Part shown: positions 9,756 to 19,385 of the stretch, in pieces
How positions within the stretch are numbered: position 1 is the first letter of the stretch
Layout of the letters: each line of letters begins with the position of its first letter
Program-made: the position numbers and the translations under genes
NCBI RefSeq assembly: GCF_052162025.1
Contig: NZ_CP197401.1
Coordinates: 3,720,001 to 3,784,000 of the forward strand
Direction of reading: 5' to 3'
DNA from: Methylobacter sp015476545
GTDB taxonomy: Bacteria > Pseudomonadota > Gammaproteobacteria > Methylococcales > Methylomonadaceae
Length of the DNA: 64,000 nt
Notes under the pieces: generated by a model
What the model saw: the letters and a program-made list of their open reading frames with translations, nothing else
What the model was told of the DNA's origin: nothing
The model's database searches: none

Positions 9756-9889
9756 AGTCCGCGAATTATTGTGTTTTGCCAATTTTAGCATTCCCCGCCA
9801 AAACAAGTTCCGGTAATATAGTCCGACTAACCGGCCGGCCAATCAGTCGCCCTTTACACTATCTTGCGCCTTTTGCGAGCCCTGAACCT

Positions 9890-10621
9890 ATGACCACATT
9901 CCTTTCAACCAAACCTATCCCTGTCCGCGAACGCCTGATTATGGCGCTGGACGTACCCAGCATACCCGAAGCGCAAGCTATCGTGGAAGAACTTAGCGAT
10001 TCGGTGATTTTCTACAAGGTCGGCATGGAACTGTTCATGTCCGGCGATTATTTTGGTTTTATCGAGTGGCTGAAGCAACGCAATAAGAAAGTGTTCGTTG
10101 ACCTGAAGTTCTTCGATGTGCCGGCCACGGTCGGCCGCGCTATCAGAGCGCTGAGCAGCAAAGGCGTGGATCTGGCAACCATTCACGGCAACGATGCCAT
10201 CATGGAAGCGGCCGCCAAGGAAAAAGGCGATCTCAAGGTGTTGGCCGTCACAGCCCTGACCAGCCTGGACAGAGGCGATCTGGATGATTTGGGCTTTAAA
10301 TGCGATGTCAAGGATCTGGTATTGTCGCGCGCCAAGCGGGCTTTGCAGATCGGCTGTGACGGCATTGTTTCGTCAGGGCTGGAAGCGCCCATGCTCAGAA
10401 CAGAGCTGGACCATCGCCTGCTGATCATTACGCCGGGCATACGGCCGGTCGACAACCGGGTTGAAGACGACCAGAAGCGCGTGGTAAGCGTGGAAGATGC
10501 GTTCCGGAACGGAGCCGATTATATCGTCGTTGGCCGGCCCATACGCGACGCCGAGAATCGCAAAGCCATGGCCGAGAAGATTCAGGACCAAATCCTTGCC
10601 CAGTTCCAGCAGCCTGAATAA
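9890..10621 (+). CDS. pyrF: orotidine 5'-phosphate decarboxylase
   Basis: A 243-residue TIM-barrel enzyme that decarboxylates OMP to UMP, the last step of de novo pyrimidine synthesis. The catalytic signature FVDLKFFDVPATV carries the D-x-K-x-x-D set, LDVPS lies at the start of strand 1, and ITPGIRP and VVGRPI form the phosphate-binding end. ATG 9890 (MTTFLSTKPIP) is chosen because a 38-codon extension to 9776 is not family-like. The gene is divergent from the AEC transporter, with the promoters in 9756-9889. Confidence 0.93.
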   Translation: MTTFLSTKPIPVRERLIMALDVPSIPEAQAIVEELSDSVIFYKVGMELFMSGDYFGFIEWLKQRNKKVFVDLKFFDVPATVGRAIRALSSKGVDLATIHGNDAIMEAAAKEKGDLKVLAVTALTSLDRGDLDDLGFKCDVKDLVLSRAKRALQIGCDGIVSSGLEAPMLRTELDHRLLIITPGIRPVDNRVEDDQKRVVSVEDAFRNGADYIVVGRPIRDAENRKAMAEKIQDQILAQFQQPE

Positions 10622-10806
10622 CTTTCGCGCCTACGATGCATTTCAATTCAATAAGGCACATAAAAGGAGCGGCAAAGCTGCACGCCAGTCCGGGCCCGAT
10701 TCCAATTGATCCGCCGTATCACCTTTGAATTAACCGATTTATAAAGAACAATTTTTGAATGCTGACTATTTGTGTATATCCATCTCTGTGGTATTGTTGA
10801 TCAGTT

Positions 10807-11535
10807 ATGGAATTTGATCTTGCTTTTAATGCTTCTTATTTAGTCGCTTTTACGATGGGCCTGTTCAGCAGCATGCACTGCATAGGCATGTGCGGCTCAA
10901 TTATCGGCACGCTGACACTAAGCCTCAGCCCTGAAATCCGCAACAAAAAGACGCGCCTTTTTCCGTTTGTATTTAATTACAACCTCGGGCGCATCCTCAG
11001 TTACGCAATAGCCGGGGCACTAGCCGGCATTGTAGAGATGATACTCACCATGCCGCTTAGTCATGGACAGGGGCACAGAGTGCTGCAATTACTGTCTGCT
11101 GCCATCATGACCGGCGCGGGGCTTTATATTGCGGGTTGGTTTCCCCGTTTCGCTTATATCGAAAAAGCCGGAACCTATCTCTGGAAAAAAATAGAACCGT
11201 TTGGCCGCAGGCTCATCCCGGTAAAGAACCGCACTCAAGCCTTTTTTTTCGGCATGGTCTGGGGCTGGCTGCCCTGCGGACTGGTCTATTCAGGGCTGGC
11301 GCTGGCAGCGACGACCGGCGATATTGCTAAAAGCTCCCTGACAATGCTGTGTTTCGGATTGGGCACTTTACCTGCCGTAATGGGAGTGGGTATAATGACC
11401 GGAATATTAGCAAGGTTATCCAGAATGCAATATTTCAAGCAGATTGTCGGGCTGCTGATGATTGCGCTGGCGCTAATTGCTGCGATGCCATGGCTTAACC
11501 CCTATGCACTAACAATACATCTAAGAAATCACTAA
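10807..11535 (+). CDS. TauE/SafE-like (UreH-type) membrane protein
   Basis: A 242-residue integral membrane protein with about six segments. The N-terminal SMHCIGMCGS motif contains paired cysteines, and a second half has the WLPCGLVYS motif; both are characteristic of the COG2836 sulfite-exporter/heavy-metal-related group. Relatives often sit near cytochrome oxidase assembly genes and are thought to move metal or sulfur compounds. It is followed nine bases later by a sigma-54 activator on the same strand, so co-expression is likely. Confidence 0.75.
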   Translation: MEFDLAFNASYLVAFTMGLFSSMHCIGMCGSIIGTLTLSLSPEIRNKKTRLFPFVFNYNLGRILSYAIAGALAGIVEMILTMPLSHGQGHRVLQLLSAAIMTGAGLYIAGWFPRFAYIEKAGTYLWKKIEPFGRRLIPVKNRTQAFFFGMVWGWLPCGLVYSGLALAATTGDIAKSSLTMLCFGLGTLPAVMGVGIMTGILARLSRMQYFKQIVGLLMIALALIAAMPWLNPYALTIHLRNH

Positions 11536-11544
11536 GAGGCAAGT

Positions 11545-12501
11545 ATGGGTCATTTTAATTCGATCATTGGGCAATCCCCTGCATTAGATTCTTTAATCCG
11601 TAGCGCCAAAATGGTTGCGGCCACTGATGTAACGGTACTAATTAAAGGCGAAACCGGCACGGGCAAGGAAGTGCTGGCCACCGCGATCCAAAAATCCAGT
11701 CCTCGAGCCAACAAGGCTTTTATCACGCTGAATTGCGCTGCATTGCCAGAGAGCCTGATTGAATCCGAACTGTTCGGCCATAAAAAAGGCTCTTTTACAG
11801 GCGCCACCGCCAACAAGCAAGGTCTGTTTCAAGCCGCTAATGGCGGCACCTTGTTTCTTGATGAAATCAACTCATTGCCCGTCTCCATCCAGGCTAAACT
11901 GTTGCGTTTCCTGGAATCCGGAGAATGTCTGGCCGTAGGTGATGTTAAATCTTATAAGGTTGATGTCCGCGTTATTGCGGCGACCAACGCCGACCTGAGC
12001 AAGCAAATCGAAGCCGGCGAATTCAGACAGGATTTGTACTTCCGTTTGAATGTCGTGCCTCTGGAATTGCCGCCGCTGTCACAACGCACCGAGGACATTG
12101 AGCACCTCATCAAGCATTTCCTGACTTTTTTTGCCGACATGCACTCAATCACAGCGCCTAAATTCAGCAAACAGGCCCTAAAAATCCTGAAAGGCTACCA
12201 ATGGCCCGGCAATATCCGTGAATTGCGCAACTTGTGCGAAAGGCTCAGCATTTTATTGGCCGGCAAGACCATTGAACCGGAAAACCTGCCGCATGAATTC
12301 AGCGCCTACAGCCGCAATCCCAAAGCCACACCGTTCACACTGCCTGAAGTCGGTCTGCAACTGGATGCCTTGGAAGCCGACCTGATCCATCAGGCACTAA
12401 GCCGAACCCAAGGCAACCGCAGCAAATCGGCTAAATTGCTGGGCATTTCCAGAGATACACTGCTCTACCGCATGCAAAAGCATGGGTATGCCTCACACTA
12501 A
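11545..12501 (+). CDS. sigma-54-dependent activator without receiver domain
   Basis: A 318-residue enhancer-binding protein. The AAA+ domain begins at about residue 5 with Walker A GETGTGKE, the sigma-54 contact loop GSFTGAT, Walker B GTLFLDEIN and the arginine-rich sensor region. A C-terminal Fis-type helix-turn-helix follows (NRSKSAKLLGISRDTLLYRM). There is no N-terminal receiver, GAF or PAS domain, so control must come from another protein, from its own level, or it is constitutively active like PspF. The GAFTGA-type loop is intact, so sigma-54 remodelling should be possible. Confidence 0.85.
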   Translation: MGHFNSIIGQSPALDSLIRSAKMVAATDVTVLIKGETGTGKEVLATAIQKSSPRANKAFITLNCAALPESLIESELFGHKKGSFTGATANKQGLFQAANGGTLFLDEINSLPVSIQAKLLRFLESGECLAVGDVKSYKVDVRVIAATNADLSKQIEAGEFRQDLYFRLNVVPLELPPLSQRTEDIEHLIKHFLTFFADMHSITAPKFSKQALKILKGYQWPGNIRELRNLCERLSILLAGKTIEPENLPHEFSAYSRNPKATPFTLPEVGLQLDALEADLIHQALSRTQGNRSKSAKLLGISRDTLLYRMQKHGYASH

Positions 12502-12595
12502 GGCAAGCCTGAATCATTAATTCGAGGAGCCGGGAATCGTCTCAGGCGAATATGCCGGCTCCGCTTGATATCCCACGGCATCAATCTGAACGCTG

Positions 12596-13336
12596 TCAAA
12601 GGCACCTTATCCACTGCGCAGTAACATTGTCGCTTTTGCCATTCCCTCGCAACATCGCCAACTGCACCAGTTTGCTCAGCTCTGCTTCGCCGCTGTCCAA
12701 TTGAGCCAGTTGCAATAGCTCGTGTTGTTTTACTTTTCCCCAAAAACCATCACTGCACAGAACAAACGTTTCTCCTTTTTCCATGGCCGGATATAAGCGG
12801 ATCTCCGCCTCATGCGCTCTCAGCGCATTGATACAGCGCGTCAATTGATTCTGACAGGGATGCTGCGCCATCTCCTGCTCGGCAATCTCGCCTTGATCTA
12901 TTAATTCCTGTACCACTGAATGATCCTGAGTACGCCACAAAATCTGTTGCGGATTCATTCTATAGATGCGCGTATCGCCGCAATGAGCCGTTAGCACAAA
13001 CCACTTATCTATATAAAGAATGGCGCAAGTTGTGCATGCTTGTTCGACATCGCTGTCTTGACCAAATAACTGTTTCATTTCATTAACAGCATCAGTTATC
13101 CAGAGCGAAATCATTGTGGAAGGATTTGGATTGCGCGCGAGTAACCCGCTGTAAGCCTTAGCAAATCGCAACATGCCTTCACAGAAAAAACGGGAAGCCT
13201 TATTGCCTGCAAGGTGACCTCCCAAACCATCGGCCATTACAAACAGCGCATAAGCATCATCGACGATATACGCCATAAAGTCCTGATTGACTTCTCGATC
13301 ACCAACTAAAGTTAATTGATGGACGTCCAGATCCAC
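12596..13336 (-). CDS. PP2C-type Ser/Thr protein phosphatase
   Basis: A 246-residue PPM/PP2C phosphatase. Metal-binding motifs are present in order: GDREVNQD near the N-terminus, VMADGLGGH, a TAHCGDTR strand, LCSDGFWG, and GKSDNVTAQW at the C-terminus. The GTG start at 13336 has AGGA eight bases upstream. No membrane or extra regulatory domain is seen. It lies nine bases after pdxJ on the same strand, so it may be the last gene of the long rpoE-to-pdxJ transcript. No partner kinase gene is in the window. Confidence 0.85.
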   Translation of the reverse strand: MDLDVHQLTLVGDREVNQDFMAYIVDDAYALFVMADGLGGHLAGNKASRFFCEGMLRFAKAYSGLLARNPNPSTMISLWITDAVNEMKQLFGQDSDVEQACTTCAILYIDKWFVLTAHCGDTRIYRMNPQQILWRTQDHSVVQELIDQGEIAEQEMAQHPCQNQLTRCINALRAHEAEIRLYPAMEKGETFVLCSDGFWGKVKQHELLQLAQLDSGEAELSKLVQLAMLRGNGKSDNVTAQWIRCL

Positions 13337-13345
13337 TTATTTTTC

Positions 13346-14095
13346 CTAATCAGAATTCATCAGCCTTGCATTTCTCATGACACGCTTTAAATCCCTAACC
13401 GTTTGAGCTAAACCCGAGAATACTGCCTGAGCGATAATCGAATGCCCAATATTCAGCTCGACCAACTCAGGGATTGCGCATATCGCTTCAACATTATAAA
13501 AATGCAGACCATGGCCGGCATTGACCTGCAAACCCGCACCATGGGCATAGCGCGCAGCCTGCCTGATGCGTTCCAGTTCTTCGTTTTGCAGCCTTGAATC
13601 CTTGGCATCGGCATAGCGGCCGGTATGTAACTCCACAACCGGTGCCCCGGCTTTAACGGCGGCATCAATCTGGGCTTTGTCAGGATCAATAAAAAGCGAT
13701 ACTTCAACCCCAGCCGTCGCCAATTGCTCACAGGCCCACTGCATGCGCGGCAGATTACCGGCCACATCCAGGCCGCCTTCGGTAGTCAGTTCTTCACGCT
13801 TTTCAGGCACGAGACAGCAGGCATAAGGCTTGACTTGCCTTGCAATGCCGATCATCTCATCAGTCACTGCCATTTCCATATTGAGCCGGGTATGAATCAT
13901 ATCTTTCAGCAGGAAAATATCCCTATCCTGAATATGGCGGCGATCCTCGCGCAAATGCGCCGTAATCCCGTCGGCGCCGGCCTGCTCCGCTATCAATGCA
14001 GCCTGCACCGGTTCCGGATACATTGTGCCTCGCGCCTGCCTTAAGGTAGCGACATGGTCGATATTGACGCCTAATAAAATTAAGTTCTTATTCAT
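13346..14095 (-). CDS. pdxJ: pyridoxine 5'-phosphate synthase
   Basis: A 249-residue TIM-barrel enzyme that condenses 1-deoxyxylulose 5-phosphate with 3-amino-2-oxopropyl phosphate to make pyridoxine 5'-phosphate (vitamin B6 synthesis). Family signatures include LGVNIDHVATLRQARGT at the N-terminus, GADGITAHLREDRRHI, ELHTGRYA, and the C-terminal LNIGHSII. It overlaps the 3' end of recO by eight bases, the usual gammaproteobacterial recO-pdxJ arrangement. Confidence 0.95.
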   Translation of the reverse strand: MNKNLILLGVNIDHVATLRQARGTMYPEPVQAALIAEQAGADGITAHLREDRRHIQDRDIFLLKDMIHTRLNMEMAVTDEMIGIARQVKPYACCLVPEKREELTTEGGLDVAGNLPRMQWACEQLATAGVEVSLFIDPDKAQIDAAVKAGAPVVELHTGRYADAKDSRLQNEELERIRQAARYAHGAGLQVNAGHGLHFYNVEAICAIPELVELNIGHSIIAQAVFSGLAQTVRDLKRVMRNARLMNSD

Positions 14096-14801
14096 TCTTT
14101 AATATGCCTGATATTTTATTGATAACCGTCCGGCTTTTAAGCGGCTTACCCTGCAGATGAGAATCGATGACTGCTCTCATCAGTATTTTCGCTTCGCTCA
14201 GGACGTGAGGATCATCGAATTCTTTGGACTTTATCGCTAGCAGAGTCTTTCCGGAAAAACGCCCATCCGCCGCTTCAACCGCTCCTTGCTGCGCATCAAA
14301 GGCATAATACTTTAACGGGCTCACTAAGGCGCCATTGACATCGTGTTCCAACTGCAGTCCATAACCGACATGATCCATCAGCTTTAATTCAAACGACCGC
14401 AAGGTTGCTTCTATGTTATCGCCATCCGCCAGGCGTGATAAACAGCTTGCATAATCGTTGAATACTTCAGGATGCGGATCGTATTTATGCAAAAAGCGAC
14501 TGATCAGCTCATTAACATAGAAGCCGCAATAGAAGGCAAGCCCTCCCAGTTGCACGAATGGCAGAGCAATTTCAACATCCGTCAGTGTTTTTAGCTCTGC
14601 CTTTCCGACATAGGAAATGAGCAACGGAATAAAGGGTTGCAGCGTCCCGGCTGTTTTAGACTTTGATTTTTTTACACCTTTCGCCACCAGAGAAAGCCTG
14701 CCGAAATCTCTGGTCAGCACATCGATGATCAGGCTGGTCTCCCGGTACTTGCGGTGCTGTAAAATAAATGCAGGCTGTAGATAAACTGCTGGTTCAGTCA
14801 T
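14088..14801 (-). CDS. recO: DNA repair protein RecO
   Basis: A 237-residue RecO. The N-terminal OB-fold (AFILQHRKYRETSLIIDVLT) and the helical C-terminal part (ELKLMDHVGYGLQLEHD) match the family. The zinc-finger cysteines of some RecO groups are absent, as in many gammaproteobacteria. RecO loads RecA onto SSB-coated gaps together with RecR. Overlaps of eight bases with era upstream and pdxJ downstream show translational coupling. Confidence 0.92.
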   Translation of the reverse strand: MTEPAVYLQPAFILQHRKYRETSLIIDVLTRDFGRLSLVAKGVKKSKSKTAGTLQPFIPLLISYVGKAELKTLTDVEIALPFVQLGGLAFYCGFYVNELISRFLHKYDPHPEVFNDYASCLSRLADGDNIEATLRSFELKLMDHVGYGLQLEHDVNGALVSPLKYYAFDAQQGAVEAADGRFSGKTLLAIKSKEFDDPHVLSEAKILMRAVIDSHLQGKPLKSRTVINKISGILKNE

Positions 14802-15675
14802 TAAACCCTAAATTCTGCAGCGCGCGCTCATTATCCGACCAGCCTTTTTTGATTTTAACCCAAAGCTGTAAATAAACTTTCTGGCCGATCAGTTTTTCGA
14901 TGTCATGCCGGGCGTCCGTACCGATTTTCTTCAACATCTCGCCCTCTTTGCCAATGACGATATTTTTCTGGGTTGACCGCTCCACCCAAATGATGGCATA
15001 GATCTTGGCGATCCCAGGCTTTTCTTCATAGCGTTCAATCTCGACCGTTAACGCATAAGGTAATTCATCGCCCAATCTTCGAGTCAGTTTTTCCCTGACG
15101 ATTTCAGCGCACAAAAAACGCTCAGGGCGGTCTGTAATCTGGTCTTCAGGGTAGATCAACTCCCCTTCGGGCAGCAACTCCATAACCGCTTTTTCAAGCT
15201 GATCAAGGTTTGTGCCTTTCAGTGCAGAGATAGGAATCAAATGCTCGAATGGAAAACGGTGCTGCGCCTCGGCAAAGAAGGCCAAAATCGCGTCCTTGTC
15301 CTTGACCTTGTCAACTTTGTTGACAGCTAGAATGACCGGCAAGCCGGCCTGCTCCAGTTTTTTGAAGATGACTTCGTCATACTCATGCCAGGATAAACCG
15401 TCGATCAGCCAGACGACCACATCGACCCCCAGGAGAGTCGTATCGGCCGTCCTGTTCAAGTACCGGTTCAGCGCCCTTTTTTCACTGTCGTGCATGCCCG
15501 GCGTATCCATATAGATAGCTTGGCCGGCTTCTGTCGTATTGATGCCGAGAATCCGATGCCGAGTGGTTTGCGGCTTACGGGATGTAATGCTGATTTTTTG
15601 TTTCAGCAAGTGGTTCATCAATGTGGACTTGCCGACATTTGGGCGCCCGATCAGCGCTACGTAACCGCAATTCAT
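14794..15675 (-). CDS. era: GTPase Era
   Basis: A 293-residue Era GTPase required for 16S rRNA maturation and 30S assembly. Its G motifs are GRPNVGKST (10-18), the effector region ITSRKPQTTRHRI, DTPGMH, and NKVDK. A KH domain at the C-terminus binds the 3' end of 16S rRNA (IVIGKEGEMLKKIG). The gene overlaps rnc by four bases and recO by eight, giving the common rnc-era-recO order. Confidence 0.96.
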   Translation of the reverse strand: MNCGYVALIGRPNVGKSTLMNHLLKQKISITSRKPQTTRHRILGINTTEAGQAIYMDTPGMHDSEKRALNRYLNRTADTTLLGVDVVVWLIDGLSWHEYDEVIFKKLEQAGLPVILAVNKVDKVKDKDAILAFFAEAQHRFPFEHLIPISALKGTNLDQLEKAVMELLPEGELIYPEDQITDRPERFLCAEIVREKLTRRLGDELPYALTVEIERYEEKPGIAKIYAIIWVERSTQKNIVIGKEGEMLKKIGTDARHDIEKLIGQKVYLQLWVKIKKGWSDNERALQNLGFND

Positions 15676-16355
15676 TTAGTGTCTTTACTCAGTAATTCGA
15701 GCATTTTTTCAGCTGCCGCCTGTTCTGCTCTTTTTCGGGAAATCCCTGTGCCGATACAAGCCTCGGCTATTAAAGGGATTGTGCATTTAACTTTAAACGT
15801 TTGTTCATGTGCGAGTCCGGATGTAGTCATTAAAACATATTCGGGCAATTCCATTTTCTTTGACTGCATCAACTCCTGCAACTGGGTTTTAGGATCTTTC
15901 TGCCAGTTAATCAGCGATAAATTTGCCAATTTCTCTGCAAATAATTCCAGTATCCAGCGCTGACAGGTTTCTATGCCCTGATCTATGAATAATGCGCCCA
16001 TAATGGCTTCCAGAGCATCGGATAAAATGGAATCTCGCCGAAAACCACCGCTCTTCAATTCCCCTGAACCCAGCAGCAAATAGTCGCCGACCTGATGCTT
16101 CCTGGCCAGATCCGCCAATGAGCTCTGATTGACCAGGCTGGCTCTTAACCGGCTCAACACACCTTCGCTAGCATCAGGAAATAATTCATACAGCTTCTGG
16201 GCAATGACAAAGCCCAATATCGAATCGCCTAGAAATTCCAAACGCTCATTGTTATGAGCTCCGGCACTTCGATGGGTTAAAGCCCTGGCAAAAAGCTGCG
16301 GATTATCAAATGCCAGTCCGAGTTTTTTACATAATACGGCAGGCTTTCTTATCAC
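15672..16355 (-). CDS. rnc: ribonuclease III
   Basis: A 227-residue double-strand-specific RNase. The signature ERLEFLGDSILGF carries the catalytic acidic residues, the second acidic site lies in DALEAIMGALFIDQG, and a C-terminal dsRNA-binding domain spans about 155-223. It processes rRNA precursors and some mRNAs. The start is GTG at 16355 with AGGA directly upstream. It overlaps the DUF4845 gene by four bases. Confidence 0.95.
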   Translation of the reverse strand: MIRKPAVLCKKLGLAFDNPQLFARALTHRSAGAHNNERLEFLGDSILGFVIAQKLYELFPDASEGVLSRLRASLVNQSSLADLARKHQVGDYLLLGSGELKSGGFRRDSILSDALEAIMGALFIDQGIETCQRWILELFAEKLANLSLINWQKDPKTQLQELMQSKKMELPEYVLMTTSGLAHEQTFKVKCTIPLIAEACIGTGISRKRAEQAAAEKMLELLSKDTK

Positions 16356-16729
16356 TCCTGACCAACCTCAATAAAGTCATAGAATTCGGCTAATACGCTG
16401 AGATTACCGAAAATTTTCACGACAGTCTCGTATTCGATTTCCACTTTCAGATAATTGCCACGCTTGGTGACTTTTATATCATCCTGGGTAACATCATAGA
16501 CATAATTCATAGTGAATCGTTTATCGAGGATAGTTCTGGCTTCTTGTTCGCTTTTGGTTTGAATATCCGTCGTCTTTTCAAGGGCGGCCAGCGCATTGAC
16601 GACTTTGCTGTGATCGATGTAGATCGGCGCAATTTTTAAAATCAATAATACAAAGAAAGCGATCAGGCCCAGAATAAAGGCTATAGAGATCAAAGTGAGC
16701 CCTTGCTGGCGTTTAGGCGAAAAATTCAT
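16352..16729 (-). CDS. DUF4845 single-pass membrane protein
   Basis: A 125-residue protein with one N-terminal membrane segment (LTLISIAFILGLIAFFVLLIL) preceded by the pilin-like string RQQGLTLI, then a small soluble domain. It matches the DUF4845 family found between lepB and rnc in gammaproteobacteria. ATG 16729 is chosen because GGAGGA lies six bases upstream. An extension to a TTG at 16744 would place that ribosome site inside the coding region. Function is unknown; the position suggests a link to envelope processing. Confidence 0.85.
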   Translation of the reverse strand: MNFSPKRQQGLTLISIAFILGLIAFFVLLILKIAPIYIDHSKVVNALAALEKTTDIQTKSEQEARTILDKRFTMNYVYDVTQDDIKVTKRGNYLKVEIEYETVVKIFGNLSVLAEFYDFIEVGQE

Positions 16730-16772
16730 ATTTCCTCCGAACAATTAAATAAATTACCCATATAAGTGTAGT

Positions 16773-17549
16773 TTATTTCAGCACGGTGCCAATACGATCA
16801 AGACCTACGCCTTTATGCTGCCAATCCCAGCTCATCCAGATAAAAAATGCCTTGCCCACCAGATTCTCTTCAGGAACGACACCCCAATAGCGACTGTCAT
16901 TACTGTTGTCTCGATTGTCGCCCATCACAAAATAACTTCCTTCCGGCACGATAAAAACGCCTTCAACCGTAGGCGATCCGTTCCTGATCAGAATGCTGTG
17001 TTCGATGCCGGACAAATTTTCCAACCGGTGTTCGGCTCCTGTCATTTCCTCGCCTTGCCCGATGCCCTGATAAGCCCCTAATGTGACCTGATTGACAGGC
17101 ACGTCGTTGATATACAATTTTTTATTGTAGTAAGCGATTTTGTCGCCCGGCAAGCCTATTACGCGTTTTATATAATCGACAGAAGGATCTTTAGGATAAC
17201 GGAACACGACTATATCGCCCCGCTGCGGCTCATTCAGTTCAATAACTTTTTTATTTATAACCGGCAGGCGTATACCGTAAGTAAACTTATTGACCAGGAT
17301 AAAATCGCCGATCAGCAATGTCGGCATCATGGAGCCTGAAGGAATGCGGAAAGGCTCGGCCAGAAATGAGCGCAACAATAAAACGATCAAGACGATAGGA
17401 AAAAAAGAACGCGCATACTCTACAATTAAAGGCTCTTTTTTATCGACGAAAATATCTGCATCAGGTCTGCGCATCAGCAAGTAACCGCCCCAGATGACAC
17501 CGGTAATGACAGTGGCGATCAAAAGAAAAAAGGAAAAATCAAAATCCAT
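16773..17549 (-). CDS. lepB: signal peptidase I
   Basis: A 258-residue type I signal peptidase anchored by two N-terminal membrane segments (about 5-25 and 46-62). The catalytic Ser lies in RIPSGSMMPTL (S73) and the general base Lys in DYIKRVIGLPGD (K127). The conserved box FVMGDNRDNSNDSRYWG follows near 207-223. It removes Sec and Tat signal peptides at the outer face of the inner membrane. It lies between lepA and the DUF4845 gene. Confidence 0.96.
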   Translation of the reverse strand: MDFDFSFFLLIATVITGVIWGGYLLMRRPDADIFVDKKEPLIVEYARSFFPIVLIVLLLRSFLAEPFRIPSGSMMPTLLIGDFILVNKFTYGIRLPVINKKVIELNEPQRGDIVVFRYPKDPSVDYIKRVIGLPGDKIAYYNKKLYINDVPVNQVTLGAYQGIGQGEEMTGAEHRLENLSGIEHSILIRNGSPTVEGVFIVPEGSYFVMGDNRDNSNDSRYWGVVPEENLVGKAFFIWMSWDWQHKGVGLDRIGTVLK

Positions 17550-17582
17550 AATATGTTGTGTGATAAAGGTGAAAAAATTGAG

Positions 17583-19382
17583 TTATTCTTTATTGAGCTG
17601 CAAAACAGCCAGGAATGCCTCTTGAGGAATCTCAATATTGCCCACCTGTTTCATCCGTTTTTTACCTGCTTTTTGTTTTTCCAACAGTTTTCTCTTACGG
17701 GTAATATCGCCGCCGTAGCATTTGGCCGTCACATTTTTTCTCATGGCTTTAACGGTCGATCTGGCGATAATTTTAGAACCGATGGCTGCCTGTATCGCAA
17801 CTTCATACATCTGCCGCGGAATCAGGTCTTTCATTTTTTCAACCAGGTCGCGTCCGCGGTTCTGGCTTTGATCCCGATGCACGATGATTGATAAGGCATC
17901 GACCTTATCCGCATTGATCAATACATCCAGCTTAACCAGCGGCGCTTCCTGAAAACGTAAAAATTCATAATCAAACGAAGCAAATCCCCGGCTCACTGAT
18001 TTCAAGCGATCGAAGAAATCCAGCACGACTTCACTCAGCGGCATCTCATAATGGATGGACACCTGTCGGCCAACGAACTGCATGTCTTTCTGTACGCCGC
18101 GCTTTTCTACACATAACATCATGACGGCGCCGAGATAATCCTGCGGCACCAGAATATTGGCCTTAATAATCGGTTCCCTGATCTCCTTGACGGTGCCGAT
18201 ATCAGGTAATTTGGCCGGATTGTCGACCATGAGAACCTGCCCGCCATGAGTAACAACCTCATACACCACCGTCGGCGCCGTGGTAATCAGATCGACATCG
18301 TATTCCCTCTCCAGGCGCTCCTGCACAATCTCCATATGCAGCATGCCAAGAAATCCGCAACGAAAACCAAAACCTAACGCTTGCGATGTTTCCGGCTCAA
18401 ACTGCAACGCCGCATCATTCAGATTCAATTTAGTCAGCGCTTCACGCAGATCCTCGTAATGATCGGAACTGACCGGATAGAGACCGGCAAAAACTCGCGG
18501 CTGAACACGTTGAAATCCAGTCAATTGTTCGCCTGCAGGCTTGTCGGTCCAGGTGATTGTGTCGCCAACCGGCGCTCCGAAAATATCCTTGATGCCAGCG
18601 ACGACAAAACCTACCTCTCCGGTATTTAAAATCTCTTTTTCGAGACGTTTGGGCGTAAATACGCCGACTTTTTCAACGAGAAAAGATTTGCCGGTCGACA
18701 TGATAGTAATCTTCTGCTTTCTGCGGATACTGCCATGAACGATTCTGACTAAAGATACCACACCCAGATAACTGTCAAACCAGGAATCAATAATCAAGGC
18801 CTGCAGGGGGCCATCCGGATTACCTTCAGGCGCAGGAATTTTAGTGACGAGCTGATCAAGCACTTCCTCTACATTCAAGCCTGTTTTAGCGCTGATCTTC
18901 GGCGCATCGTCGGCCGGAATGCCGATAACATCTTCTATTTCCGTAATGACGCGCTCAGGCTCGGCGGAAGGCAAGTCTATCTTGTTCAGAACAGGGAGCA
19001 CTTCCAGTCCCTGTTCTATTGCAGTATAACAGTTGGCGACGCTTTGCGCTTCAACACCCTGCGCCGCATCAACAACCAGCAGCGCCCCTTCGCAGGCGGC
19101 TAACGACCTGGAGACCTCATAAGAAAAATCCACGTGTCCTGGCGTATCAATGAAATTAAGCTGATACGTTTCACCATCCTTCGCTTTATAGTCGAGCGTG
19201 ACGCTCTGCGCTTTGATGGTAATTCCTCGCTCTCTCTCGATATCCATTGAATCGAGCACTTGCGCCGACATTTCCCTGTTGGTAAGACCGCCGCATATCT
19301 GAATGAAGCGGTCCGCAAGTGTCGATTTACCATGATCAATATGCGCAATAATGGAAAAGTTTCTTATATGCTTTAAATCCAC
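17583..19382 (-). CDS. lepA: elongation factor 4 (LepA)
   Basis: A 599-residue translational GTPase. G1 is AHIDHGKST, switch II region DTPGHVDFSYEV, and G4 NKIDLP. The LepA-specific C-terminal domain lacks EF-G domain IV and ends with the KAGKKRMKQVG tail. It acts on stalled or misassembled ribosomes and in 30S biogenesis. Its start lies three bases after the mucD stop codon and 33 bases separate it from lepB, so these form one transcription unit. Confidence 0.97.
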   Translation of the reverse strand: MDLKHIRNFSIIAHIDHGKSTLADRFIQICGGLTNREMSAQVLDSMDIERERGITIKAQSVTLDYKAKDGETYQLNFIDTPGHVDFSYEVSRSLAACEGALLVVDAAQGVEAQSVANCYTAIEQGLEVLPVLNKIDLPSAEPERVITEIEDVIGIPADDAPKISAKTGLNVEEVLDQLVTKIPAPEGNPDGPLQALIIDSWFDSYLGVVSLVRIVHGSIRRKQKITIMSTGKSFLVEKVGVFTPKRLEKEILNTGEVGFVVAGIKDIFGAPVGDTITWTDKPAGEQLTGFQRVQPRVFAGLYPVSSDHYEDLREALTKLNLNDAALQFEPETSQALGFGFRCGFLGMLHMEIVQERLEREYDVDLITTAPTVVYEVVTHGGQVLMVDNPAKLPDIGTVKEIREPIIKANILVPQDYLGAVMMLCVEKRGVQKDMQFVGRQVSIHYEMPLSEVVLDFFDRLKSVSRGFASFDYEFLRFQEAPLVKLDVLINADKVDALSIIVHRDQSQNRGRDLVEKMKDLIPRQMYEVAIQAAIGSKIIARSTVKAMRKNVTAKCYGGDITRKRKLLEKQKAGKKRMKQVGNIEIPQEAFLAVLQLNKE

Positions 19383-19385
19383 GTG

